A stretch of DNA of 64,000 nucleotides from Tissierellia bacterium (GCA_012735245.1 JAAYHU010000027.1:1-64000); one strand, 5' to 3'. Shown: positions 54,642 to 63,377, counted from the stretch's first letter. The notes: a model not told the origin generated them from the sequence alone. Program-made: numbers and translations.

Positions 54642-55587
54642 TAAATTCTACCTTCTTTCTGTTTTTCTTTCTACTTTTAAATATCTTAAACTCCCTTTTA
54701 CCTAATATACCTTTGTGCCTATAGACCATTATTACAAACAATATTACTGAATAAATAACCATCCTCAATTCAGGTATTCCTTGTAGGAATAGTGAAATAA
54801 TCGATAGTGAAATTGCACCAATTACTGAGCCTAAAATACTACCTATGCCTCCAAAAACAACTATTACTAGTATATCTATAGATTTCATAAAGCCAAAGGA
54901 ATCAGGTTTTATGAAATAAAAGTAATTAGCATATAAGGACCCTGCTGTACCTGCAAAAAAAGCTCCAATGGCAAAGGCCAATACTTTGTAATAAGTAGTA
55001 TTAACTCCCATGGACTCAGCAGCTATTTCGTCTTCCCTAATGGCTATACAGGCCCTGCCATGATAGGAGTTTAAAAACCTCTTTATCAACAATATTGTGA
55101 CTAGGACAGAAGCAAATATCCAGGTCCAATTGGTGTATCGTGGTATATCGTTAAAGCCTATGGCACCCCCAATATAATCTGTATTTATGGCTATAACCCT
55201 TACAATTTCACCAAAACCTAAGGTTGCTATGGCCAAATAATCTCCCTTAAGCCTTAAAGTAGGGATTCCAATCAAAATACCAGCAACAGATGCCACAACG
55301 CCTGATAATAACAAGGCTAAAATGAAAGGTTGATTAAACTTAGCAGTTAGTATTGCTGAAGTATATGCGCCCATAGACATAAAAGCTGCATGTCCCAAGG
55401 AAAATTGGCCAGTAAATCCTGTAATTAAGTTTAAGCTAACTGCTAAAATGATATTTATACCTATAATAACTAAGTTTAGCTCATAATAGGAATCAATTAT
55501 ACCTGTATTTATCAGTACATGAACTAAGATATAAAAAGCAAAAAGGATGACTCCAAGTAAAATCTTTTTATTAACTTTGTTCATCAT
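54619..55587 (-). CDS. livM: Branched-chain amino acid ABC transporter permease LivM
   Basis: A 322-residue permease with about nine helices. Family marks are NLITGFTGQFSLGHAAFMSMGAYT (shortened) and GRACIAIREDEIAAESMGVN, the EAA-like cytoplasmic loop. It follows livH by 16 bases. Confidence 0.93.
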   Translation of the reverse strand: MMNKVNKKILLGVILFAFYILVHVLINTGIIDSYYELNLVIIGINIILAVSLNLITGFTGQFSLGHAAFMSMGAYTSAILTAKFNQPFILALLLSGVVASVAGILIGIPTLRLKGDYLAIATLGFGEIVRVIAINTDYIGGAIGFNDIPRYTNWTWIFASVLVTILLIKRFLNSYHGRACIAIREDEIAAESMGVNTTYYKVLAFAIGAFFAGTAGSLYANYFYFIKPDSFGFMKSIDILVIVVFGGIGSILGSVIGAISLSIISLFLQGIPELRMVIYSVILFVIMVYRHKGILGKREFKIFKSRKKNRKKVEFNVGAISK

Positions 55588-55603
55588 CAGCGAACCTCCT
55601 CTC

Positions 55604-56488
55604 CTAAACCTTTTCCTTCACTGTTTTGCCTAATAATCCGCTGGGTTTTATTAGTAGAACTATAATCAATATGCCAAATGCAACTGCATCCTTAAATATG
55701 GATCCTCCATAGGCTGAAACTAAGGTCTCTACCATGCCAAGGAAGAAACCGCCAAATACTGCCCCTGGTATAAGTCCAATTCCTCCCAAGACTGCGGCCA
55801 CAAAAGCCTTTAATCCAGGAACAGTACCCATTAGTGGATTTATTGTATTATAATATACTCCTACTAAGACACCAGCTGCCCCAGCTAAGGCAGAGCCAAT
55901 TGCAAAGGTAAAGGATATTATCCTATTTATATCTACACCCATAAGCTGGGCTACATCTTTGTCTAAGGCTACTGCTCTCATGGCCTTACCTATTTTCGTC
56001 TTTAAGACAACATACTGAAGAAGCAACATAAGAACAATGGTTATTAAAATTATATAGATATTTTTTGTATCTAAGAGAGCCTTTCCACCTAATATGCTTA
56101 TTTTATTGCTGCTTAAAACATCTGGAAAAGTCCTTGTATCTGGTTTTACAAAATACATCATGGTATATTGTAAAAACAAGGATACTGCTATGGCAGTTAT
56201 AAGGGCAGAAATTCTTGATGCATTTCGTAAAGGCTTATAAGCTACTTTCTCTATCAATATTCCTAAAATACTACAAGTTGCCATGGAGATTAACAAGGCT
56301 GGGACAAAGCCTAGGCCTAAAAATCTAGTTACAGCATATCCTACATAGGCCCCTATCATGTAGATATCTCCATGAGCAAAATTTATTAAATTTATTATTC
56401 CATATACCATGGTATATCCCAGGGCTATTAAGGCATAAATGCTACCTAAGGATATTCCATTTATCAATTGTTGTAATACTTGCTCCAT
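55604..56488 (-). CDS. livH: Branched-chain amino acid ABC transporter permease LivH
   Basis: A permease of about 294 residues with eight helices. It opens MEQVLQQLINGISLGSIYAL and carries the loop KIGKAMRAVALDKDVAQLMGV that contacts the ATPases. ATG 56488 is chosen over 56497 because AAAGGA lies eight bases upstream of it. It is the second gene of the operon after livK. Confidence 0.93.
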   Translation of the reverse strand: MEQVLQQLINGISLGSIYALIALGYTMVYGIINLINFAHGDIYMIGAYVGYAVTRFLGLGFVPALLISMATCSILGILIEKVAYKPLRNASRISALITAIAVSLFLQYTMMYFVKPDTRTFPDVLSSNKISILGGKALLDTKNIYIILITIVLMLLLQYVVLKTKIGKAMRAVALDKDVAQLMGVDINRIISFTFAIGSALAGAAGVLVGVYYNTINPLMGTVPGLKAFVAAVLGGIGLIPGAVFGGFFLGMVETLVSAYGGSIFKDAVAFGILIIVLLIKPSGLLGKTVKEKV

Positions 56489-56558
56489 AATTAACATCCT
56501 TTCTATTGGAGGGAATGCCTATAAGGATTATAAGCTCCTTAGACATTCCCTTAATTGA

Positions 56559-57725
56559 TTATTTTGGATCTAATTTCTTCAAGAATGTTGGAACCCCATC
56601 TATCAATTCGATTATCGTTGTAGATTTAATCGGGTTATGGTATTCATCAATAGTTATAGTTCCTGTAACCCCTTTAAAATCCTTAGTTGCTTCAAGGGCT
56701 TCTTTTATTTTTTCAGGACTAGCTTCTCCAGCTCTTTCTATGGCATCCTTTAATAAATATGCCATATCATAGCCTAAAGCATTGAATCCATCTGGCTCCT
56801 TATTATATTTTGCCTTAAAGCTTTCTCTAAATTTTACAACCTCTTCTGCATCATCCATTGGTGAATAGTGATTAGAGTAATAGACATTGTTTGCTGCTTC
56901 CTTTCCTGATATTTCAACAAATTTAGGTGATTCGTATCCATCTCCGCCTAAAATCGGTACGTCTAATCCTAGCTCCCTGGCTTGTCTAACAATTAGGCCT
57001 ACTTCTTCATAATAACCTGGTACAAATAAAACTTCTGGGTTAGCTCCCTTAATATTTGTCAATACGGCTTTAAAGTCTGTATCCTTAGCTTGATATGCTT
57101 CTTCTACTAGGATCTTGCCTCCATATTTTTCTATAGTCTCTTTAAAGGCCTTTGAAAGTCCTTTTGCATAATCAGATGTACTATCTGCTAAGATGGCAGC
57201 ATTTTTTGCCCCTAAATCATTTACAGCAAATTCAGCCATTATAACTCCCTGGAAGGAATCGCTAAAGCAGGTTTTAAAAATATACTCTCTAACATTTCCA
57301 TTGCTATCTACAGTTATATCGTCTGCTGTTGCAGAACCGGTAATTAGTGGAATTTTGTTTTGCATAGCAGCTGGAATGGCAGCCTTAGTGTTTCCAGAGG
57401 TAGCTGGTCCAAGTAGGGCTACGACATTTTCTCTAGTTGCTAACCTTGCGGAAACATTGGCAGATTCTGTATCCTCTGATTTATTGTCAATCTTAACTAA
57501 TTCTATTTCTTTGCCTAGCACTCCGCCGCTTTTATTGATTTCTTCAACGGCTAATTCTATACCTTCTGTTAAACCTTGACCATAAGTTGCTACTCCACCT
57601 GATAGTTCATAGTTTAATCCAACTCTTATAGTATCACCATTGTTAGATGATGAATTTGATGTACATCCAGCTAACAAACTCAATACCAATGCCAAAGATA
57701 AAATTCCAAGCAACTTTTTCTTCAT
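56559..57725 (-). CDS. livK: Branched-chain amino acid-binding lipoprotein LivK
   Basis: A periplasmic-binding-type lipoprotein of about 388 residues. The signal peptide MKKKLLGILSLALVLSLLAGC ends in a lipobox, so Cys21 is lipidated and the binding domain lies outside the membrane. The family sequence DTIRVGLNYELSGGVATYGQ, the LVKIDNKSEDTE region and ALLGPATSGNTKA follow. The frame extends upstream to 57791, but the signal peptide fixes the start at ATG 57725. It is the first gene of the operon behind the T-box leader. Confidence 0.92.
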   Translation of the reverse strand: MKKKLLGILSLALVLSLLAGCTSNSSSNNGDTIRVGLNYELSGGVATYGQGLTEGIELAVEEINKSGGVLGKEIELVKIDNKSEDTESANVSARLATRENVVALLGPATSGNTKAAIPAAMQNKIPLITGSATADDITVDSNGNVREYIFKTCFSDSFQGVIMAEFAVNDLGAKNAAILADSTSDYAKGLSKAFKETIEKYGGKILVEEAYQAKDTDFKAVLTNIKGANPEVLFVPGYYEEVGLIVRQARELGLDVPILGGDGYESPKFVEISGKEAANNVYYSNHYSPMDDAEEVVKFRESFKAKYNKEPDGFNALGYDMAYLLKDAIERAGEASPEKIKEALEATKDFKGVTGTITIDEYHNPIKSTTIIELIDGVPTFLKKLDPK

Positions 57726-57817
57726 TACAGTCACCACACTCCTCAGTATTTTTTTATTGAAAATGAAATCCATATTCATCATGATTTGCATAATAAAGAT
57801 TTAATATAGGCCGATAT

Positions 57818-58075
57818 TAAAAAAACCTCTACATGTATGCAAATACATGTAGAGGCCAATTAGGCGTTACCACTCTACTTCGTAATTATCTCGCGATAAT
57901 TACCTCCCTAGGTTCAATACTAAACCCTGGCCTTTTAACGGGGCCTACCGATATGGCTTACTTATACGTTTCAGCCATATAACTCCGAAGTGATCGTTCC
58001 CTATTAAATCGATGCTGGCTCTCACCTTCTGCCAGCTCTCTGTAATCGATTTTGCTAATAGTTCACCCTTCATCA
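57818..58075 (-). promoter_or_regulatory. T-box leader controlling the liv operon
   Basis: On the minus strand, Stem I is built from CTATTA/TAATAG, AATCGAT/ATCGATT and CTGGC/GCCAG with the typical AGAGAG and a GGTGAGA apical loop. The T-box element reads AGTAGAGTGGTAACGCC (57879-57863), with TGGT able to pair with the tRNA ACCA end. The terminator is CCTCTACATGTAT (57826-57838) paired with ATACATGTAGAGG (57843-57855), followed by seven Us. A likely specifier is ATC (57994-57992) in GGAACGATCACTTC, meaning isoleucine. The transporter genes downstream agree. The specifier choice is inference. Confidence 0.88.
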
Positions 58076-58097
58076 TAGTTTTTAAAAATATTAAATT

Positions 58098-58121
58098 TTA
58101 TAAAGATTGCAATCTTTATAA
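58098..58121. promoter_or_regulatory. 24-bp perfect palindrome after the liv promoter
   Basis: TTATAAAGATTG (58098-58109) is followed directly by its exact complement CAATCTTTATAA (58110-58121). It lies 6-30 bases after the predicted transcription start of the T-box transcript, so it could bind a dimeric repressor or form a 5'-end hairpin. Confidence 0.5.
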
Positions 58122-58133
58122 TAATTAGAAATT

Positions 58134-58162
58134 AACATAGCATGCTAAAGCGATTTTGTCAA
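58134..58162 (-). promoter_or_regulatory. Promoter of the liv operon
   Basis: On the minus strand, a perfect -35 TTGACA (58162-58157), a 17-base spacer and a -10 TATGTT (58139-58134). Transcription should begin near 58127. The remaining gap between this promoter and the plus-strand promoter at 58344 (about 180 bases) holds only a possible decayed reading frame. Confidence 0.8.
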
Positions 58163-58343
58163 CACTTTATTTGACTTTTTTTGCACTTTTTTTATCAAAT
58201 CAAATTTGGCCTTGGATCTAACCCTTGATATTTCAAGGCTTTCACCATTTTACCTTTTTCTAAAAAATTGTCAAAAAATCTGTTAATTATTTCCTTTAAA
58301 CATATCTTGTGAAAGTTTAGGCAAGAAAAAATGATAATGCTAA

Positions 58344-58371
58344 TTGATAATTTAGAACAATGTGGTAAAAT
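58344..58371 (+). promoter_or_regulatory. Promoter of the MerT-like gene
   Basis: TTGATA (58344-58349), a 16-base spacer and TAAAAT (58366-58371) preceded by TGG as an extended -10. It is followed by the ribosome binding site TGGAGG at 58391-58396. Confidence 0.65.
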
Positions 58372-58403
58372 ATATTGTAATTATACCCCCTGGAGGTTTG
58401 TTT

Positions 58404-58706
58404 ATGAAAGAAAAAATTCTCAGCATTCTATCAATCTTTGCTGCCTTCGGTGCAGCCTTTTGTTGAACAGGTGGATTAATATTGGGATCCCTAGGTTTAG
58501 GGACAATTGGACTAGCATATATGTCTCATATAACAAAATATAAACCTATTTTCGTCCTGATAACAGCAGGATTATTGTTTCTTTCCTATAGCTTAATAGA
58601 AAAAAACAATTCTAGCAGAGGCACAAAGATAGTTTTTTGGATTTCTGCTATAGTTTCAATAATCATTCTATATTATCCAAATATAATAAATCTTTTTAAC
58701 AAATAA
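58404..58706 (+). CDS. merT: MerT-like mercuric transport protein, probable selenoprotein
   Basis: The frame from ATG 58404 to TAA 58706 has 100 sense codons if TGA at 58464-58466 (codon 21) is read as selenocysteine. The product has three membrane helices and aligns along its whole length with MerT: the first helix ends GAAFC-U-TGGLILGSLGLG where MerT has a Cys-Cys pair, the second is KPIFVLITAGLLFL, and the third is IVFWISAIVSIIILYYP. A TGGAGG ribosome binding site precedes the ATG and a SECIS-like hairpin follows the TGA. Without readthrough only 20 residues are made. MerT moves Hg2+ across the membrane. No other mer genes are nearby. Selenocysteine is inferred. Confidence 0.78.
58464..58507 (+). 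promoter_or_regulatory. SECIS-like hairpin downstream of the in-frame TGA
   Basis: After TGA (58464-58466), ATTG (58481-58484) pairs with CAAT (58504-58507), and CCCTA (58489-58493) with TAGGG (58498-58502), around a GGTT loop. The loop starts 27 bases after the TGA and opens with G. This fits the bacterial SECIS rule of a short stem with a G at the loop start some 16-37 bases downstream. Computed by eye, not by folding. Confidence 0.6.
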
Positions 58707-58733
58707 AGTAAAGGCCTAAGTGGCTTTTACTTT
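58705..58733. terminator. Bidirectional terminator
   Basis: AAAGTAAAGGCC (58705-58716) pairs with GGCTTTTACTTT (58722-58733) with one G-U pair, around a 5-base loop. It lies between the converging MerT-like gene and the activase gene. Confidence 0.8.
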
Positions 58734-59695
58734 ATTAGGATTGATTTTACCCTATTGCTCCATTTGCCACACCTATCTCCAAAACAACCGATTTCTTGAT
58801 TGTTTTCAATTAATTTTACAACCTCACACCTATTGCTGCAGCCTGAACATTCAAAGCTATTGGATTCAAATTTGCTATCAGCAAGGTTAAAACCTTTAAA
58901 ATTAGTTTTTCTTTCTTTTTCTGCCATTTCTTTTCCTAATATAGCCGCTCCTATGGCCCCCATTACATTATAGTCTTTTGGCACGATTATTTCGAAACCT
59001 AAAGCCCTCTCAAAGGCAGCCTTTATCCCCTTGTTCGCTGCAACTCCTCCTTGGAAAAAAACCTTTGGCAGTATTTCCTTACCCTTGCCTACATTATTTA
59101 GATAATTTCTAACTAAGGCATCACAAAGTCCTCGAATAATATCAGCCTTATTATAACCTAGCTGCTGCTTATGAATCATATCCGATTCTGCAAAAACTGC
59201 ACACCGTCCTGCTATTCTAACTCCTATATTTGAATTTAGGGCATAATCTCCAAATTCTTCAATAGGTATATCCAACCTTTCAGCTTGCCTATCTAAAAAT
59301 GAGCCTGTACCTGCAGCACAGACTGTATTCATTGCAAAGTCAGAAACTACTCCATTTCTTATTATAATTATTTTTGAATCCTGACCACCAATTTCTATAA
59401 TAGTTTTTACATCCCTATCTATTTCTAAGGCAGCAACAGCATGGGAAGTAATCTCGTTTTTAACTGCATCTGCACCGATTAAAGTGGCGGCTATATGCCT
59501 ACCACTACCTGTTGCACCCACCCCTGATATTTTTACATTATTGTATTTATCTTTAAGTATCTTAAAGCCTTCCTGTACTGCTTTTATGGGGCTGCCCTTT
59601 GTTCTTATATATATTTTTTCTACCACTTTCATGTGGCCATCTAATAATACGAGATTTGTACTAACTGATCCCACATCAACTCCAAGATAATACAT
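58727..59695 (-). CDS. 2-hydroxyacyl-CoA dehydratase activator (HgdC-like ATPase)
   Basis: A protein of about 322 residues of the BadF/BadG/HgdC ASKHA ATPase family. It has a phosphate-binding loop (GVDVGSVSTNLVL) and the cluster-bridging cysteines seen in VCAAGTGSF and IAGRCAVFAESDM. A homodimer carries one 4Fe-4S cluster and injects an electron into dehydratases with ATP. A C-terminal Cys-rich tail (SFECSGCSNRCEV) is additional. ATG 59695 after GGAGAAGG is chosen, not the longer frame from 59734. It overlaps the upstream gene by 20 bases. Confidence 0.88.
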   Translation of the reverse strand: MYYLGVDVGSVSTNLVLLDGHMKVVEKIYIRTKGSPIKAVQEGFKILKDKYNNVKISGVGATGSGRHIAATLIGADAVKNEITSHAVAALEIDRDVKTIIEIGGQDSKIIIIRNGVVSDFAMNTVCAAGTGSFLDRQAERLDIPIEEFGDYALNSNIGVRIAGRCAVFAESDMIHKQQLGYNKADIIRGLCDALVRNYLNNVGKGKEILPKVFFQGGVAANKGIKAAFERALGFEIIVPKDYNVMGAIGAAILGKEMAEKERKTNFKGFNLADSKFESNSFECSGCSNRCEVVKLIENNQEIGCFGDRCGKWSNRVKSILIK

Positions 59696-60773
59696 TTTTC
59701 CTTCTCCTTTCAAGCAAGTCGATAAAGGCCTCAACCCTAGTTACAAATCCAGCCTCTCCTGTCATTTCATCTACAACTAAGGACATTATAGGAAAGTCCT
59801 TTTCCTTGGATATAGTAGGTAATATTACCTTTGATACTATTTCTGGCATACAGCCAAGAGGAAAGATTTGAATAGCGCCATCAAAGCCTTCTTTTTGGGC
59901 CAATACTGCCTCTCCTATACATTCTCTACCATGGCCTCCAACTCCTAGAGAAAGGTATTTCTTTGCATTTCTTTTTATCTTAAGGGAATTTAATTTAGTT
60001 GGTTTTAATAATGTATCCTTAACCCACCAGCTAGGCGTAAGCTTTCTCTTAGTTGCAACCCCATAATCCATTAACTTATCTTCGATGTAGAGGTTAGAAA
60101 ATGGTTCTATTATAGTATATATTTCACCTATAATTGCTATTTTAATGGGGTTTTTTCCCTTGTCTATTTTTACATTATCTAGCCTATTCTTATATTCTTC
60201 TAATACCATAATCATATCCCTTGGACTATTAGTATTCATAGCATCTCTTTTACAGCTATTTAAAAGTTTTTTACATTCTCCTTTATTTACTTCATAACCT
60301 GCTAGATAGTGGGCCTTTTCCTCTATCTCATCTATTAAATTCATTACCCTTACTGCCCTTAAAAGGGCTTTTATCTGGCCAGCCTTTCCTTTTCTACTAT
60401 TTCTAGAGATTTGATTTATCCTATTATATAATTCCTTTATACCTATATCTCCAGGTGCATCAATTACAATAAAGTTTATATTTTTACCCATCCTCTTAAA
60501 TAGATTCATTTGCATTTCTGCATATTTCCCAAACCGGCAGGGTCCACAGCTGCCTGGAAGTAGAACTGTATCTGCTCCTTTTTCAATTGCTTGGATATAG
60601 TTTCCCACCATAATCTTATAGGGTAAACAGATTTCCTCTGGTGAATGTAAAGAACCCATCTCCAAGGCTTCTTTATTGTTCAGTGGTGGCATAATATATT
60701 CTATCCCCAATCCATCAAATAAGGCTTTTGCAGCTATGTATACATTACCTAGATGTGGAGCAGTAATCTTCAT
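59676..60773 (-). CDS. Acyl-CoA dehydratase activase-related protein (HgdB-like fold)
   Basis: A 365-residue protein of the 2-hydroxyglutaryl-CoA dehydratase-like (COG3581-type) group. Conserved cysteines are in SPEEICLPYKIMVGNY and LLPGSCGPCRFGKY, which look like cluster ligands. The middle contains IAIIGEIYTIIEPF. It overlaps the next gene by 20 bases and the previous one by four, so all three are translated together. The function of this family is not established. Confidence 0.8.
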   Translation of the reverse strand: MKITAPHLGNVYIAAKALFDGLGIEYIMPPLNNKEALEMGSLHSPEEICLPYKIMVGNYIQAIEKGADTVLLPGSCGPCRFGKYAEMQMNLFKRMGKNINFIVIDAPGDIGIKELYNRINQISRNSRKGKAGQIKALLRAVRVMNLIDEIEEKAHYLAGYEVNKGECKKLLNSCKRDAMNTNSPRDMIMVLEEYKNRLDNVKIDKGKNPIKIAIIGEIYTIIEPFSNLYIEDKLMDYGVATKRKLTPSWWVKDTLLKPTKLNSLKIKRNAKKYLSLGVGGHGRECIGEAVLAQKEGFDGAIQIFPLGCMPEIVSKVILPTISKEKDFPIMSLVVDEMTGEAGFVTRVEAFIDLLERRRKNVLSWS

Positions 60774-61663
60774 TTTATCTCCCTCCCCAGCATATCAACA
60801 AAGGCCTCTACCCTTGTATCTAAGCCTGCTTCACCAGTATGTTCATCAATTTTTAGAGTTAAAAAAGGGAAGTTTCCTATCCTTTCCTTTATGAGTTCAA
60901 TGACTACTGAATCTATGCCGCAGGCAAAGGAGGAAATATATATTATTCCATTCACTTTATTTTCCCTATATACATTTGATGCAAAACCATAGGAGTTTCT
61001 TGCAAAGGTCCAAAAAGGTCTTTTATATAGGCGTTTAACCTCTTCATCAATTAAGCTATCTTCTACAACTTCTTCCGTAACTACACCTACTCCTAGCCTA
61101 TTAAGCTTTTCTACTATATTCATATTTACATAATTATCAAAAATGTTATAGGGATGGCCTACTATTGCTACAGTCAATTGTTGACTATCATCATTGAAAC
61201 CTAATTTAAACTTATCCTGTTTAATCAATGCAGTATTAAAGGCATTTTTAATTTTCTTCTTGTCCTTAGTTATTATCCTTCCTATTTCCCTGGCCCAGGG
61301 ATAGAGTTTTCTTCTAGATATGGCATATATAGGCTTATCTATTATCCTAGGCATTTTAGGAATGGAATTTTTTATCATCTCTGGCAGTCCACAAAATTTG
61401 GGACATATATATTCCCTACTTCTAACTTGCATGAACCTGGGAATGAGGATAATATCACACTTGTCCTTCAAATATGCCACATGGCCATGGAAGACTTTCA
61501 CAGGAAGGCATGCATCGTCTACACAGTATTTGACACCTTCATCTAAGATATCCTTATTGGTATCAGGTGATATGACTAATTCTGAACCAAGTTCCTGAAA
61601 AAAAGTCGTAAAAAAAGGGTAGTATTTATAATACAAAAGTCCCTTAGGTATGCCTACTATCAT
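60770..61663 (-). CDS. Acyl-CoA dehydratase activase-related protein (DUF2229 family)
   Basis: A 297-residue protein of the DUF2229/COG3580 type, starting VGIPKGLLYYKYYPFF. Conserved cysteines occur in KYCVDDACLPVK, EYICPKFCGLPE and SFACGIDSV. In many anaerobes these three modules (activase, DUF2229, dehydratase-like) occur as one very long protein; here they are three genes. It is the first gene of the operon, with GGAGGG before the ATG. Confidence 0.82.
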   Translation of the reverse strand: MIVGIPKGLLYYKYYPFFTTFFQELGSELVISPDTNKDILDEGVKYCVDDACLPVKVFHGHVAYLKDKCDIILIPRFMQVRSREYICPKFCGLPEMIKNSIPKMPRIIDKPIYAISRRKLYPWAREIGRIITKDKKKIKNAFNTALIKQDKFKLGFNDDSQQLTVAIVGHPYNIFDNYVNMNIVEKLNRLGVGVVTEEVVEDSLIDEEVKRLYKRPFWTFARNSYGFASNVYRENKVNGIIYISSFACGIDSVVIELIKERIGNFPFLTLKIDEHTGEAGLDTRVEAFVDMLGREIK

Positions 61664-61771
61664 ATTTCCCTCCTAATAATTCACATTACTTCATTTATTA
61701 TTGGCACAAATTTGAAAAGTATACAAAAAAGATATATGTATGTAACTATGGTTTTAAAAATAAATAAAAAA

Positions 61772-61807
61772 GCTTAGGATTATCTACACTAGAAGAAAAC
61801 CCTAAGC
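61772..61807 (-). terminator. Terminator of the S41 peptidase gene
   Basis: GCTTAGG (61772-61778) pairs with CCTAAGC (61801-61807), and a small inner hairpin TCTA-CAC-TAGA sits in the loop. Six Ts follow on the minus strand. Confidence 0.6.
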
Positions 61808-61821
61808 ATATGTTTTTATCT

Positions 61822-63147
61822 TCAGTTAGAATCATTTATAACTGCCTGGATACATTTATCCTTAGTAAAATCTTCATGGGGAGTTGGATCTACTTCAATA
61901 TGGGGCCTGGTTCTCGTCTCCATGTTTATTGTTCCATCTGAATTTAATCCAAGCTCTCTACTAAATCTAATTACAAACTTACTATTTGGCAAGTAGATTA
62001 GAGGAATTTCTTCAAAGACCCTATCTCCACCTGTAGTCTCTCCAACTAATGTTGCAAAACCAGTATCCTTAGCAAAGGAAGCAAACTTTTCAGCCGATGA
62101 AAATACATTCCTGTCAACTAATAGATAAATCTTTCCTTTAAAATCTATATAGTCTGAGGAATTAGTGTTTACTGATAGGGGATTTATGGTAATCCTATAT
62201 ATTTTGTAATAATCAAAATCAGTTTTTATTTCCTCTGGAAATTGAGCCAAAATATTTTCATCTAACAAATTAATTGATTTTGAATCCTCTACTAAGTATG
62301 GACTATATTTATATTTATTAATATGGCTATCCTTAAAAAAAGCATAGTAATTTTGACTTAATGTTTTATTGGTTAATAAGGAAACTATATAATTCCAATA
62401 AGAATCATATCCACCGCCATTACCTCTTATATCGATAATTAGTTTCTCATAATCCTGAACTTGCCTCAAAAAGTCCTTTATTTTAATACTATCTTCCTTT
62501 GCAACATCAAAACCACCCATACTTTTAAATTTAATATAGGCAACTTCATTATGGATTAATATTTTTGTTTCCAATTGAGTATCACTATATAAATGGTCTA
62601 TATTATCTAATTCTTCTACTATTCCATCAAAATTATATCTGGCCCATACAAATGGATTAGAAAAAACCCTGTATCTAGACATATATCTATATGGATTATC
62701 ATGGTTAGAAAAAAACTCGTAATAGCTTTTATAAAAACTTTTATAGCCATATCCACTAACTACATTTACATGCCAGTTGTTTAAGTCTCCTAAGATTCGA
62801 GCTAAGGCTACAAGAAATTCCGCATCATTATTAGTGTTTTTAATAATTCTTTTGTATTTTCCCTTATTCCCTAACCAGTCTATATTATTCAATCTCTCAT
62901 TAACCTTAAAAAAGGGATAATTTTCTTCTAATACACTACATAAGTATTCAAAGTCATCTAACTTTTCCCTGTCTGTCAACCTAGCATCTAATATTCCATA
63001 GGCTGAGGCATCTAAGGCAGTTACCTGGAATTCATCTTGCATATTGTAAATTCGTTCTATGCCAAATATAGCTAGAATTAAAGAAATAATGATTACAGTA
63101 ATTCTAATTTTTTGTTTCCTTGTCATAGGTAATTTCCTTTTTGGCAA
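61822..63147 (-). CDS. S41-family peptidase (membrane-anchored)
   Basis: A 441-residue protein with an N-terminal membrane helix (about 11-29), an unassigned middle part (about 60-200) and a C-terminal S41 (tail-specific/CtpA-like) core. The core has LIIDIRGNGGGYDSYW and the catalytic Ser region NVFSSAEKFASFAKD. The PDZ domain of classical CtpA is not visible. It probably works outside the membrane. The gene is a single unit. Confidence 0.82.
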   Translation of the reverse strand: MPKRKLPMTRKQKIRITVIIISLILAIFGIERIYNMQDEFQVTALDASAYGILDARLTDREKLDDFEYLCSVLEENYPFFKVNERLNNIDWLGNKGKYKRIIKNTNNDAEFLVALARILGDLNNWHVNVVSGYGYKSFYKSYYEFFSNHDNPYRYMSRYRVFSNPFVWARYNFDGIVEELDNIDHLYSDTQLETKILIHNEVAYIKFKSMGGFDVAKEDSIKIKDFLRQVQDYEKLIIDIRGNGGGYDSYWNYIVSLLTNKTLSQNYYAFFKDSHINKYKYSPYLVEDSKSINLLDENILAQFPEEIKTDFDYYKIYRITINPLSVNTNSSDYIDFKGKIYLLVDRNVFSSAEKFASFAKDTGFATLVGETTGGDRVFEEIPLIYLPNSKFVIRFSRELGLNSDGTINMETRTRPHIEVDPTPHEDFTKDKCIQAVINDSN

Positions 63148-63377
63148 CTCAAAAATCCCCCTTATAAATAGATTTATGATTTTTTATAGAAAAACCTATT
63201 AATTTTAATTAAATATCCTCAAAATATAAATATATATTACCATAAGATATTAATAAATAAAATATTCTGGCCATTTACACCAGACTATTAGGTTGCCATC
63301 CATCTTTTGTGTTGCAGCTGTTTGTTCTTGAATTTTTAATATTAATGTTTATTAATTTTTAATTCTGCTAATTTCTG

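Noticed and set aside
57193-57579. Antisense open frame of 128 codons inside livK
   Set aside because: It mirrors conserved livK codons and has no ribosome binding site.
58223-58238. CCTTGATATTTCAAGG short palindrome as a phage attachment core
   Set aside because: It is a single 6-bp stem with no integrase, tRNA or direct repeat nearby.
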